DNA of 64,000 nt from Dehalobacter sp. (GCA_023667845.1 JAMPIU010000206.1:233982-297981); one strand, 5' to 3'. Counted from the stretch's first letter, positions 17,357 through 25,716 are shown. The notes: generated by a model not told the origin, from the sequence alone. Made by a program: numbers and translations.

Positions 17357-17932
17357 TTAGATTGGTTCCTGCTCCGGATTCCAGGTTTCAAATTCCGCCC
17401 AGGTGAATTGGGCTGCATCCAGCCCCCCCCAGGTTAGCCCTGCCCCATTCAACGCTGACCAAGTCAGATACGTATACAGATACTCGACCATGAGGTGCGC
17501 TGGAATGACCCGATTAATCGCTGGCTGAAAATCGGACATATTTGGGGGAATACCGTAAATACCGGTAAACTTGATCTGCACTTTGTTCTGCCCTGGAAGT
17601 TCCAGGACATCGACATTCCCGTTTTGGTAGCTTTCGGCCGTTGCTTCGATCAACGCAGCGGTGGTCGTACCGGCACCCCTAAGTTTGGATTTGATAACAC
17701 TTTGCCTGTAGCTTAACGGTTTGCTTTCATTTACAGGTATATCAAGGTACTCTTCCCAGTATTTGATCCCCCAGGTAGCGGTATCAACAAAGCATTGGGA
17801 AAGAACATCCTTGATGGTGTCTTCCGCCACTCCGGTATCCTGTCCAAGGGACTCCAATACCGATTTGATTGGCTCTTTCTCCGTTAGCCAGTTAGGAAGA
17901 TAGGTTTTGACGATGGCTGTCCGGTCACTCAT
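17357..17932 (-). CDS. xkdU: XkdU-like baseplate/tail protein (YmfQ/DUF2313 type)
   Basis: Encodes 191 residues from the ATG at 17932, which overlaps the preceding stop codon as ATGA; the frame is open further upstream but those starts are unsupported. The pattern fits the DUF2313/XkdU family: IVKTYLPNWLTEKEPIKS opening, LSYRQSVIKSKLRGAGTTTA in the middle and INRVIPAHLMVEYLYTYLTW near the end. The family links the baseplate J protein to the fibres in Mu/PBSX-type contractile tails. Confidence 0.9.
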   Translation of the reverse strand: MSDRTAIVKTYLPNWLTEKEPIKSVLESLGQDTGVAEDTIKDVLSQCFVDTATWGIKYWEEYLDIPVNESKPLSYRQSVIKSKLRGAGTTTAALIEATAESYQNGNVDVLELPGQNKVQIKFTGIYGIPPNMSDFQPAINRVIPAHLMVEYLYTYLTWSALNGAGLTWGGLDAAQFTWAEFETWNPEQEPI

Positions 17933-18150
17933 GCCAGCGTCACCGTCCCGGCTATAGCAACCCGGCAATTATTAAAGGTTGTGCCGATCACAATATTTGC
18001 TGTTCCGCCGTTAACCGTAAGTCCGGTATGGTCCAGTATCCCGGGCGTCTCAAGCAGTGTGCTACCGATCCTGGCAAAACTGACATAATCCTGTTTGAAC
18101 GCAATGTCTTTCAGATGCTCAGTTAATAGTGCCCGAAAAGATGCTGTCAC
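17929..18150 (-). CDS. xkdT: C-terminal part of baseplate J-like protein, out of frame with the N-terminal part
   Basis: Encodes 73 residues from a GTG that overlaps the stop of the larger part as GTGA. The content (FRALLTEHLKDIAFKQDYVS, TGLTVNGGTANIVIGTT) is the normal C-terminal end of XkdT/baseplate J proteins. Reading on upstream in this frame gives PGGNLEQVTA, which would continue naturally from VTL in the other frame. So the gene is split by a one-base shift near 18165-18180. It may still be translated from the coupled GTG, giving a two-piece protein; see the larger part. Confidence 0.75.
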   Translation of the reverse strand: MTASFRALLTEHLKDIAFKQDYVSFARIGSTLLETPGILDHTGLTVNGGTANIVIGTTFNNCRVAIAGTVTLA

Positions 18151-18989
18151 TTGTTCCAGATTTCCGCCAGGGTGACAGTCGCCGCCACATTGATATCGAC
18201 TCCGGCAGCGGATTCGACCGTCACCTCCGCCCCGACCGGTCTCATTGACTCGATATGCGTAGCCGCGGCTGCCACAATCTCTGGTTCAGCCGGTGTTTTC
18301 TCCGAATCTACGATAATGACTTTTACTGTCCCGGCTCCATCCCATAATGGAAAAACCTTAGCATCGCCTACCCCTGTGACCTCTCCTGCCCACTGCTGGT
18401 AATGGGCTGCATTGCCGCTCGTTGCCGGATTCCGTACTTTTAGTAATAGCCTGGAAAGAAGGTCTTCATCGCTTTCCTGATCTGTCCCTCCGGTTATCGC
18501 GCTTTCATTGGTGATTTCCGTGACTCCCTGCTGAGCGATCTGCACTGTTTTGACTGCCCCAGCAGGAATATTTCCTGTGATACCCGCTTCTACAGCCTGA
18601 ATTGGAATATTGGCAGACCCATTTTCCTGAATGATAGCCGCTTCCGTCGATTCAAATTCAATCCCGCCTTCGGTCAAAAAGATAATACTCTTGCCGATTG
18701 CCACACCCGGATTCCCTGAGACTTTGACAATTCCGGCAGCTTTCAGCGCACTTTTTCTGGTTAGTCCGCGCTCGTCAGCCCGGTAATCAAGATACTGCCC
18801 GCTGGTCGTCTGTGCAAAAGCCAGAGTCAAAACCAAATCCAGATTGGTATACAGCTGGGCAATCTCCAGGGCTGCAGGTGATAAAGTATCATGGATAAAA
18901 CTGCCTTCCGAAGTATCCATCCCGGAAGGTACTTTGTTTTTCAGTCTTTGCAGTATTTCCTCATAAGTTTGTGCTTCAAACAACAACAT
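18147..18989 (-). CDS. xkdT: Baseplate J-like protein, N-terminal part (gene split by frameshift)
   Basis: Encodes 280 residues; intact XkdT homologues are roughly 350. The N-terminal PSGMDTSEGSFIHDTLSPAA, RADERGLTRKSA and SDEDLLSRLLLKVRNPATSG segments are diagnostic of baseplate J (gp47-like) wedge proteins. The frame ends ...LAEIWNK, where homologues continue into the domain encoded at 17929-18150. The upstream gene (XkdS-like) overlaps its start by 14 bases. Either a true frameshift mutation, a sequencing error, or translation of two coupled polypeptides; no classical slippery site is visible at the junction. Confidence 0.85.
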   Translation of the reverse strand: MLLFEAQTYEEILQRLKNKVPSGMDTSEGSFIHDTLSPAALEIAQLYTNLDLVLTLAFAQTTSGQYLDYRADERGLTRKSALKAAGIVKVSGNPGVAIGKSIIFLTEGGIEFESTEAAIIQENGSANIPIQAVEAGITGNIPAGAVKTVQIAQQGVTEITNESAITGGTDQESDEDLLSRLLLKVRNPATSGNAAHYQQWAGEVTGVGDAKVFPLWDGAGTVKVIIVDSEKTPAEPEIVAAAATHIESMRPVGAEVTVESAAGVDINVAATVTLAEIWNK

Positions 18990-19410
18990 TCACCTCCCCA
19001 TCGTCGGTTATAAGGCTGCACGACACTTTCAATGTCGTTTCCTCCAAATTGACCTTTAAATTTTTAATATCTCGGATATGCGGATTGACCAGCAAGGCCT
19101 CTGAAATGTACCGCTTCGCTTCACTCAAGGCCGCCTCTTTGCTTAAACTTTGGCCAAAAAGATCCTCCAGTTCATGGCCGTAATTCCAGGAATAAGCCAA
19201 ATATCTGTACCTTGGCACACGTAAGGCTTTCATGGCCCAGGTTTTCACTGCATCCTGCCCGGTTACGGTGCTTAGCTTTCCGTCGACCAATTGAAAACAG
19301 TCGCGGTCGAAATCCCAGGCGTATTCCCTTGGTATGGTTGTTTGATTACTTGCTGTGGCATTTTCTGATGTAACAGTTCCCAGGATAAATGGGAAAATTA
19401 ACTCACCCAT
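18976..19410 (-). CDS. xkdS: XkdS-like baseplate protein (DUF2634, gp25-like)
   Basis: Encodes 144 residues. TIPREYAWDFDRDCFQLVDG, AVKTWAMKALRVPRYRYLAY and NYGHELEDLFGQSLSK match the DUF2634/XkdS family, related to T4 gp25, a wedge component that helps polymerise the sheath. It overlaps both the upstream and downstream genes by a few bases, as in other PBSX-like baseplate operons. Confidence 0.9.
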   Translation of the reverse strand: MGELIFPFILGTVTSENATASNQTTIPREYAWDFDRDCFQLVDGKLSTVTGQDAVKTWAMKALRVPRYRYLAYSWNYGHELEDLFGQSLSKEAALSEAKRYISEALLVNPHIRDIKNLKVNLEETTLKVSCSLITDDGEVNVVV

Positions 19411-19750
19411 TTGGGGTCACCACCTTGCTTAAAACGATATAGGTTTGTTCTTTTTCCAAAGGAAGCAAAGCAACAAAAGATCCTTTTTGCAGACAGTTCC
19501 CAACCTGAAGCACACCCTCGGTGGTTTCCCCATAGCCTTCAGTTGCATTAAGGGTAGCCTGCCGATCATGGTCAAGCAGAACATCGGAGATCAGCAGGTT
19601 TTCCTGATCGAGCTGAAGGTCGCCCATTTTGATCCGGAGCTTCGGCGGCGGATTCGTCACCTGGCCGACACGGATATAGGGCGGATTATATTTTGCTCCC
19701 TGGGCCTGCATCAGCATTACCAATTCTGAATAAGGGTTCTTCGGTTCCAT
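19403..19750 (-). CDS. xkdR: XkdR-like protein (DUF2577)
   Basis: Encodes 115 residues. The pattern ELVMLMQAQGAKYNPPYIRV, PPKLRIKMGDLQLDQENLLI and the end KGSFVALLPLEKEQTYIVLS is typical of the DUF2577/XkdR family of contractile-tail clusters, found between XkdQ and XkdS. Structural placement is probably within the baseplate hub; its detailed role is not known. AGGAGG is well placed before the ATG. Confidence 0.88.
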   Translation of the reverse strand: MEPKNPYSELVMLMQAQGAKYNPPYIRVGQVTNPPPKLRIKMGDLQLDQENLLISDVLLDHDRQATLNATEGYGETTEGVLQVGNCLQKGSFVALLPLEKEQTYIVLSKVVTPNG

Positions 19751-19769
19751 GTTGGTCCTCCTTGTTTGC

Positions 19770-20714
19770 TTATTCGATATTGCTGAATTTCAGCCCGAGG
19801 TCCATCATATAGCTGCCATCCTGCCAGGTATGGGCATCCGTCGCGATTTCAAACAACCCCTTGAGTCCTGTAAACGGTTCTATAATCTTTACTGATTTAC
19901 CGGTAAGACATTCACTGTTCCCCAGGACGGAAATATTTCCGTCCCGTTCCAATCCTTTCAGCATGTTTTTCGCTACAGTTTTTGGATCGCTGCCGGCTTC
20001 CTTTTGATAAATTTCCTGAAGAACACCGTATTTCTTCATCCATTCCTGGCTCTCGACTTTACCCAGACTGTCTCCGTTATCGTTATAGATCATGACCCGG
20101 TTGATCATATTTTCAATGCTTTCAGAATAAGTGGCATCCGTAATATTCAGATTCGACCCAATAACTAGGGATGCTGTAATCGTCCCTTTTTCGAGTACGG
20201 ACAACTTTCCATTCTGCATTTGGACGTTGTATTTTTTGCCGGTTTGCTTACCCGCTGCTGTGTAAGCCGCTGTAATAATCTCATACGGACTTTGCGCATT
20301 GACAAGCAGGTTTTGGATAATACCGGTTTTCTTGAGCTCCCCGACCGCGAGAAGGAAATCACTGGCGATCCTGGCTGCAATTGATTCAGCCGTAGTCTTC
20401 TTAAAGTTATAGGTTGCTTTGGATTTTAGTAAGTAGATCAGGCTGTCATAGGCCATTACGCGGATCATATGATTTGACCTGGATCTTTCCTGGTAAAAAA
20501 TAACCCCTGCAAACAGCTCTTCTCCGTTATCATCCAACAGTTTGAGCATGTTGCCCGGGCTTAAGCTTATTTTCGGGATGTTTTCATCCGTTGAGGCGGT
20601 CACTTCAAGTTCCATCTTTCGGGCTGCCTGTTTTTCATCCCCGCTCCAGACAATTTTTTTGGTCAATTGGGTAATGTCGGTCCTTTGGCTGGGTTCAATC
20701 AAATAGATTTTCAT
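19770..20714 (-). CDS. xkdQ: XkdQ-like baseplate hub protein
   Basis: Encodes 314 residues. [20 protein letters not shown] near the start, [20 protein letters not shown] and [20 protein letters not shown] are diagnostic of XkdQ / phage late control D-like hub proteins, which form the gp27-like ring through which the tube ends. Starts with ATG overlapping the XkdP stop codon by four bases. Length is normal for the family. Confidence 0.9.
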   Translation of the reverse strand: MKIYLIEPSQRTDITQLTKKIVWSGDEKQAARKMELEVTASTDENIPKISLSPGNMLKLLDDNGEELFAGVIFYQERSRSNHMIRVMAYDSLIYLLKSKATYNFKKTTAESIAARIASDFLLAVGELKKTGIIQNLLVNAQSPYEIITAAYTAAGKQTGKKYNVQMQNGKLSVLEKGTITASLVIGSNLNITDATYSESIENMINRVMIYNDNGDSLGKVESQEWMKKYGVLQEIYQKEAGSDPKTVAKNMLKGLERDGNISVLGNSECLTGKSVKIIEPFTGLKGLFEIATDAHTWQDGSYMMDLGLKFSNIE

Positions 20715-21340
20715 AGCTTCAGCACCTGCCCAGCATAGATCAGACTTGGATTTTTGATGTTATTCTTCGCTGCCAGAGTCGGATACTTTGCCCCATTGCC
20801 ATAGAACCTTTTGGCAATAGCCCACAAAGTATCTCCCGATTTTACGGTGTAGGATGAGGGCACATTTCTGTCGGATGATCTGGAGTTTTGGGATTGCGAT
20901 GGACTTGTCGAAGATGTTATTGATTCCGTCTGCGCAGTGATTTGCCGATATTCCTTCAGTTCAAGTGTGAAATAAACATCTCCGGTACCTTCTCCCTTTT
21001 CGCCGTACTGAAATCTCTCTATGGACGCCGAAATATTGATGTCCGTAGAGGTAATAATCAGTCTGACCGGTTTTCCGGACTTCCGCCAGCTTTCAATGCG
21101 GCTGACACAGTCATAAGGAGACGGGAATCCGCTATACTGGCAAAAATAATACGCTTCCTTTGGAAAGAAAGAGTTCAAGGTGATCGTCGCCAGCTTTTCT
21201 TTGCCAATCAGGTTGATTTCCCCGGCATCCTGTATGTTAACCGTTGTATTAAGATTACCCTGAGTAATATCAAAGGAAGATGGTGGAACTGGAAGCTGCA
21301 GTGTCTCCGTATTATTGTAGTTTTTGAGCCAAAATTCCAT
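20711..21340 (-). CDS. xkdP: XkdP-like LysM-domain tail protein
   Basis: Encodes 209 residues. The N-terminal half ([38 protein letters not shown]) matches XkdP; the C-terminal ~45 residues form a LysM domain, [20 protein letters not shown] to YAGQVLKL, which can bind peptidoglycan. LysM proteins in this position connect tape measure and hub in contractile injection machines. A Ser-rich linker joins the halves. Confidence 0.92.
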   Translation of the reverse strand: MEFWLKNYNNTETLQLPVPPSSFDITQGNLNTTVNIQDAGEINLIGKEKLATITLNSFFPKEAYYFCQYSGFPSPYDCVSRIESWRKSGKPVRLIITSTDINISASIERFQYGEKGEGTGDVYFTLELKEYRQITAQTESITSSTSPSQSQNSRSSDRNVPSSYTVKSGDTLWAIAKRFYGNGAKYPTLAAKNNIKNPSLIYAGQVLKL

Positions 21341-21360
21341 AGCTTTTCACCTCCTGACTG

Positions 21361-22278
21361 CTAAGCCATGTTTAGAGCTGTCATCTTGATATTGCTGACC
21401 AGGGCATTAGCGATCCGATCAATATCGGCGTCCTCACGGACGATAATCGTATCCGAGAGTTTGGCAATACTGACCAAACCAAAACCGGAACGCATATTGT
21501 TGGTTTCCCTTTTCGTAAGAACAGATTCGCCCTCATGCAGGAGTGCAGGATAGTTATCATAAGGGACGCGGGGAATGCCGATGGCAAATTGTTTCGTTTT
21601 ATTTTTTTTCCCTTGACCAACAACTTCTATCCCTGTTGAATTAAATAGTTTTTGTAGCAAATTATCTATTATTGTTGCAGCAATTGATCCGACAACAACT
21701 GATATGACCGCTAGCGCTAAGGGATTCACTGCAAGGCTGCCTAATAATCCTGCAAACCCAAGGGAAGCACCTAGCGTTCCCAGTCTCCCCACTAATATTT
21801 TGGGAATTTGTTTTATCATTTGTTTTACTAACCTTGAAAAAATTCCTTCAAATATAGATTTTAATCCAACCTTTCCGAAAATTTCAAGTTTGTCCCTAAA
21901 TCCAAGTGTGCCTTTTTCCTTTTTTGCCGTAGCTATCTCATACATTATTTGTGGAAGAATAGTTAACGGTTTAGTATGACCTTTCACAAAAAATTTTTGG
22001 GATTTTTTCAGTTCTTTTAAAGCGGTTTCAGAAAGCCAATCGTCAAAGATAGAATACATTCTTTGTATATTATCAATGATAAAGCTACCTAAATACGTCG
22101 GTTTAGATTGTTTATTTTGAGAAGGAGATTTAATTTTTTGGTTTTCAGTATTATTGTATAACGCATAGCGATTAAAATATGGATTAGAATTTATCAGGTT
22201 ACTGCGATATTTCTGACCTTTGCTTAATTCCTGTAAAAAATTCCCCCTTAAAATAGTTGTATCTTGCAAAATAATCAC
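21361..22278 (-). CDS. Very short tape measure protein
   Basis: Encodes about 305 residues; contractile tape measures are commonly 600-1300. The C-terminal GIPRVPYDNYPALLHEGESV is a hallmark of tape measure C-termini, and a long hydrophobic stretch (residues ~165-210) is present. Position between the chaperone and XkdP also fits. The N-terminus is AT-rich and unlike usual tape measures, so the gene may be internally deleted. The start may be TTG at 22269, which has AGGTG six bases upstream, rather than GTG at 22278. If functional, it predicts an unusually short tail. Confidence 0.7.
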   Translation of the reverse strand: MIILQDTTILRGNFLQELSKGQKYRSNLINSNPYFNRYALYNNTENQKIKSPSQNKQSKPTYLGSFIIDNIQRMYSIFDDWLSETALKELKKSQKFFVKGHTKPLTILPQIMYEIATAKKEKGTLGFRDKLEIFGKVGLKSIFEGIFSRLVKQMIKQIPKILVGRLGTLGASLGFAGLLGSLAVNPLALAVISVVVGSIAATIIDNLLQKLFNSTGIEVVGQGKKNKTKQFAIGIPRVPYDNYPALLHEGESVLTKRETNNMRSGFGLVSIAKLSDTIIVREDADIDRIANALVSNIKMTALNMA

Positions 22279-22384
22279 CTAGCTTTCAATTGTTCTATAA
22301 AGCATTATTTTTAACAATAAATAATTTCAGCATTAAGAGTATCTCTCGTTTTCTGGCATAAACGTTGATAATCCAAGGTATTAT

Positions 22385-22941
22385 TTATTGTTCAACTTTT
22401 AATTCCCGAATCTCCCTCTCATAAAACGCTCTAATCACAATCTTCTCCCCGTACGGCAGCGAGACGAGCACAGATGGACGGATGCCTTTGGTCACCCAAT
22501 AGTAGTACAACATTTCTGCCCAGCCATCCGTGCTGATTAGTTTTTTATTTCTTTAATCACGTCGTCTCCGAAGCCGCTGATTTCGGAAATAACATTGAAA
22601 ATCGTTACAATCTCCCCCGGAAGCAGCAGCTTTTTAACCAGCTCAGCCGGTGTGGGGACTTTAAAATGGGCCATCAGCGCTTTATCCTTCAGATTTGGCT
22701 CAATGATTCCCGCCAGTACCGTGGCCATCTGGACTTCTCCCATGTCGATCCCCTGAATCTGGCCATTGGTAAAGTCAGCAGCAGCTTCCTGGATTTCATT
22801 GTATTTAGACGGCGACAACGCTTGACAGGTAAATACCGCCTGGCCGCCAAATAGAGCAGACAGTCTGGGAATTTCCACCTTCCGGGTTGGAAGCTTAAAT
22901 TGATCTGTATCTGCTTTTAACAACAGCTCCAATGTATTCAT
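22385..22941 (-). CDS. Tail assembly chaperone, predicted -1 frameshift product (XkdN-extended)
   Basis: If ribosomes slip back one base on A AAA AAC (22546-22540), the chaperone frame continues for 51 residues, opening LISTDGWAEMLYYYWVTKGI and ending REIRELKVEQ, instead of stopping at the TAA right after the heptamer. The heptamer is in the correct phase (codons AAA AAC in the zero frame). The extension has protein-like composition and stops just before the tape measure. This mirrors the gpG/gpGT arrangement known in lambda and many contractile tails. Total length 185 residues. Confidence 0.75.
22537..22941 (-). CDS. xkdN: XkdN-like tail assembly chaperone, zero-frame product
   Basis: Encodes 134 residues. 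LLKADTDQFKLPTRKVEIPR near the start, LSPSKYNEIQEAA and the mostly helical acidic end match the XkdN family. Such proteins coat the tape measure during tail assembly and are not in the finished particle. The stop codon follows a perfect -1 slippery heptamer, see the overlapping extended product. Preceded by AAAGGAATC, a modest ribosome site. Confidence 0.85.
   Translation of the reverse strand: MNTLELLLKADTDQFKLPTRKVEIPRLSALFGGQAVFTCQALSPSKYNEIQEAAADFTNGQIQGIDMGEVQMATVLAGIIEPNLKDKALMAHFKVPTPAELVKKLLLPGEIVTIFNVISEISGFGDDVIKEIKN
22540..22546 (-). promoter_or_regulatory. Slippery heptamer A AAA AAC
   Basis: On the minus strand the bases read A AAA AAC, in the X XXY YYZ form, directly before the zero-frame TAA. 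A possible weak stem (CAGC with GCTG) lies just downstream. Confidence 0.8.
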
Positions 22942-23130
22942 TTCTTTTGATTCCTTTCTGATTTATACTTTTAAAACTTTGAGACTTAGTTTTGCTTGGT
23001 TCAAAGTTCAGCGTATACAAGATAAACTCTGCCCAGCATTAACTCGCATCAATCAGCGTGGCTGCTGAGCAGGCAAATCTCTTCTAGCAGGACGATCCCA
23101 AAGTTACAACTATCACTATCCCTAGATTAG

Positions 23131-23234
23131 GTCTCCGTAATGGATGGCCAGCGACAAGCGGAGCACGATGCGAAGCGCGGGGTTTTGTGTCACGGATGAC
23201 ACAACGACCGAAAGCGGCCATCCATTATGGAGAC
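23131..23234. repeat. Structured palindromic repeat, copy 2 (104 bp)
   Basis: Outer arms GTCTCCGTAATGGATGGCC and GGCCATCCATTATGGAGAC pair perfectly over 19 bp. Inside are the core AGCGGAGCACGATGCGAAGC and the small hairpin GTGTCACGGATGACAC. It has the same length as copy 3 and is about 85-90% identical to it, and the 35 bp to its right (AAGCAAAAACTACTGTATCT) also match copy 3. The small hairpin stem differs from copies 1 and 3 by paired changes (GTGTCA/TGACAC versus GTGCCA/TGGCAC), which is covariation. Confidence 0.85.
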
Positions 23235-23301
23235 TATCTCAAGCAAAAACTACTGTATCTTTGATGTAAATATGATTGACCAAAAAAACTTGTAACTCTG
23301 C

Positions 23302-23748
23302 TTACCCTTGAACCATCCCCGGATCAATCACATCCAGCAAATCAAAATCACTGAAGGTAAACGGAATCGTCTCCTCGCCGTTTTTCCCTGCTTCCCAGTC
23401 GGCCAGGGATACTTCGTCAAACATCACATTCTTTAGGGCGACACGTTCCGAGCCATAGGCATCGGGGTCCGCCAGCTTGGAAACAATCGTACAGATGGTC
23501 CCCTTGCCATTTTTTATGTCCTGCGCGATCTTATTGATCATCCGGCTGGAAACCTTATGCAGCTTCAGGCTTCCTTTGCCTTCCCATCCGGTGACCTTAT
23601 ATCCTTTCGCCATTCGGCCGCAGATCTGGACATCACTTTTCATCAGATTAATCTTGGCCTGAAGGCCGCTGCATTCTGCCACCTTTTCATCATCCAGCCA
23701 AACTTCGCCGTGAGTTCCGTTTATAATTCTTTCAGGACTCAGTGCCAT
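23302..23748 (-). CDS. xkdM: XkdM-like tail tube protein
   Basis: Encodes 148 residues, typical for contractile tail tubes. ERIINGTHGEVWLDDEKVAE opens it, then CSGLQAKINLMKSDVQICGR, GKGSLKLHKVSSRMI and TIPFTFSDFDLLDVIDPG. The tube forms the rigid channel inside the sheath. It is flanked on both sides by directly repeated copies of the 104-bp structured element, which is unusual inside a tail operon. GGAGG is well placed before the ATG. Confidence 0.92.
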   Translation of the reverse strand: MALSPERIINGTHGEVWLDDEKVAECSGLQAKINLMKSDVQICGRMAKGYKVTGWEGKGSLKLHKVSSRMINKIAQDIKNGKGTICTIVSKLADPDAYGSERVALKNVMFDEVSLADWEAGKNGEETIPFTFSDFDLLDVIDPGMVQG

Positions 23749-23842
23749 ATTATTTTCCTCCCTTGTCTTTTTTCTAAATATTATTTAACTGGTAAACTCA
23801 CTTGGTGCGTTGACTAGAGAAGCTTTCACTCTCCCAGACTAG

Positions 23843-23946
23843 GTCTCCGTAATGGATAGCCAGCGTTAAGCGGAGCACGATGCGAAGCACGGCTTTTTGT
23901 GCCACGGATGGCACAACAGCCGAAAGCGGCCATCCATTATGGAGAC
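23843..23946. repeat. Structured palindromic repeat, copy 3 (104 bp)
   Basis: Outer arms GTCTCCGTAATGGAT and ATCCATTATGGAGAC pair. The core AGCGGAGCACGATGCGAAGC and hairpin GTGCCACGGATGGCAC are present, and the right flank AAGCAAAGCTACCGTATCTT matches the flank of copy 2. It is in direct orientation with copy 2, with the tail-tube gene in between. Confidence 0.85.
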
Positions 23947-24001
23947 TATGCCAAGCAAAGCTACCGTATCTTTGATGTAATAAAGTTATCAAATAATTCA
24001 C

Positions 24002-25066
24002 TTAGATGCTGATTTTCAGTTCGAAATCTTCGATCGCATCGACGATTTTGATCGGTCCGGAAAGGAAGATCTTGTCTCCGGTATTGGCCTCTTTGATTTG
24101 CTGATCTGTCATTGTACTGGTATCTACCCCAACGGACTGCAGGTAAGTTTTCTGGGCGGCAATGTCGATATCGACAGAATTTTTCCCGCGGTCCAGCAGC
24201 TGCTGGTTTTCCAGAGATTCGTAGTAGGCCCGGATCGCGGTAATCAGCAGGCATTTATTGTCGTAAGTATTAGGCAGTTTCCCAATATACGCATCATTCG
24301 TGGTCTTCTTAATATCGGCATAGATCATATCCATGATGTCCACAAGCTTGATCTTCTTAAAGGCTGCACCTTTATCCGCAGTCGTCGTGGTCAGACTGTT
24401 GACAGCGCGCGCAATCTTCACCTTTTCTCCATCATTCATCAGCATCAGTTTCCCGGCATCGATCGCCGTGTCAAACTGACTGTTTGTTAAATGCGGAACA
24501 TCGTCAACTTCGGACAAGACCTGGAACGTCGAACTGATTGAAAGCGGATTTCCTGCCAAAATTCCAGCAATCCTGGAGCAATAATTTGCCGCGCTGTATG
24601 TGGATCCGCCGATCACGATACTATCTGTGGCAAAATTGATAATTCCTTCGTGGTCGGCAGCTGCATTCGGCAGAACGACTTTGACTCTGAGGTTTTGTGT
24701 GCCTCTTAAGCCTTTGAGCCAGGTTGCCATCGAAGCTGCATCAGCAGAGCTGATCCCAGGGACTGCTAGATAGTTCCATTGCGACCCTTCCAAATAGGTC
24801 TGAGCATCCGTGTAATTCTCGGCTGTGGTTGGCAGGATATAGACCAAAAGCTTCAACGGCGGATTCACCCCGCCGGTTAAAGCCAGCTGAAGTTGTTCCT
24901 TGTTCGCGGTGCTGAGATCTGCGGGAATATCACTGCTCGTTTCGTAGACATTGGCTCCATTGTGGACACTATCTTTCAGGATTAGTGCCACAATTCCGCG
25001 CTCTCCTCGGAGGATGGCTGTATTTGCAGCCTCCTGAAATAGAATGTTGATTTTGGGTAATGGCAT
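24002..25066 (-). CDS. xkdK: XkdK-like contractile tail sheath protein
   Basis: Encodes 354 residues from ATG 25066, which has AAGGAGG eight bases before it. PKINILFQEAANTAILRGER near the N-terminus, ILPTTAENYTDAQTYLEGSQ, an FATDSIVIGGSTYSAANYCS centre and the C-terminal IKIVDAIEDFELKISI match the PBSX XkdK/Pfam tail-sheath family. The sheath contracts to drive the tube through the target envelope. Its presence makes the particle contractile (R-type), not flexible. Confidence 0.93.
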   Translation of the reverse strand: MPLPKINILFQEAANTAILRGERGIVALILKDSVHNGANVYETSSDIPADLSTANKEQLQLALTGGVNPPLKLLVYILPTTAENYTDAQTYLEGSQWNYLAVPGISSADAASMATWLKGLRGTQNLRVKVVLPNAAADHEGIINFATDSIVIGGSTYSAANYCSRIAGILAGNPLSISSTFQVLSEVDDVPHLTNSQFDTAIDAGKLMLMNDGEKVKIARAVNSLTTTTADKGAAFKKIKLVDIMDMIYADIKKTTNDAYIGKLPNTYDNKCLLITAIRAYYESLENQQLLDRGKNSVDIDIAAQKTYLQSVGVDTSTMTDQQIKEANTGDKIFLSGPIKIVDAIEDFELKISI

Positions 25067-25164
25067 ATTTTTTGCCTCCTTTTTTATTTCCAATTTCATC
25101 AATCTGACTACTTTAATTAAAATAGGTTACAATTAAAAACGTTTATACCATCTCAAGAACATGT

Positions 25165-25602
25165 TCACATATCAAACTGAATCTGCACACTTCCCGCTAG
25201 CTCAGTCTGTCCGGAAGGTTCCGGTCTACTTTCGGTAGTATCTAGGTTAAATCCAAGATAAATTTCTTTTCCTTTCGGTCCTCCGGTGATTTGCCGAATC
25301 TTGATTTTCCTGTCTCCGATACTAAAGAAGCCGCTGCTGAATAACTCCCGAATGTTTTCGTAGACTGTATACTGCATCGCTTTGTCAGGGTTGTTATTGG
25401 CATTCAATGCCGCATTAAAAATGACATATAAAATAATGTTTCGGGCATAAAAATGCTGGTTTTTATCTGTCTGTGTTTCCTGAATAAAGACCACAGAAAA
25501 AGAAGGTCTGCTAAAACCTTCCTGCATTTCTTCTAGATAGATGTCATAATCCGGATAAGCGGTCTGGACCAGACTGCTGACTGCATCAATGATTGCTTGC
25601 AT
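25165..25602 (-). CDS. Tail terminator-like protein (DUF6838 type)
   Basis: Encodes 145 residues with AAAGGAGG before the ATG. QAIIDAVSSLVQTAYPDYDI, RPSFSVVFIQETQTDKNQHF and IKIRQITGGPKGKEIYLGF fit the small phage proteins found just before the sheath gene in PBSX-like clusters, thought to cap the tail. As there are no head genes, it would close the proximal end of a headless tail. It is the first structural gene; a terminator separates it from the lysis genes upstream. Confidence 0.75.
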   Translation of the reverse strand: MQAIIDAVSSLVQTAYPDYDIYLEEMQEGFSRPSFSVVFIQETQTDKNQHFYARNIILYVIFNAALNANNNPDKAMQYTVYENIRELFSSGFFSIGDRKIKIRQITGGPKGKEIYLGFNLDTTESRPEPSGQTELAGSVQIQFDM

Positions 25603-25625
25603 TTTTTGTTCTTACCTCCTTTCTA

Positions 25626-25714
25626 CCAAATCTATATTTTATGCACTCCGGCCCCTCCCTGCCTTCTGGATTGCATCATACCCGCCGTCTCCGGCACTCC
25701 GTTTTAGAGACTTA
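25626..25714 (-). other. Open stretch without start, possible scar of a lost upstream gene
   Basis: Between the lysis-operon terminator and the tail terminator gene, the minus strand is open for 29 codons (FYFKSLKRSAGDGGYDAIQK, ending AGRGRSA) with no plausible start codon. The composition looks protein-like. It may be the C-terminal scrap of a head-tail connector gene removed when the head module was lost, or chance. Confidence 0.25.
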
Positions 25715-25716
25715 AA

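Noticed and set aside
22279..22384. Additional small gene between the frameshift ORF and the tape measure
   Set aside because: No frame with start, ribosome site and protein-like sequence was found in this short AT-rich stretch.
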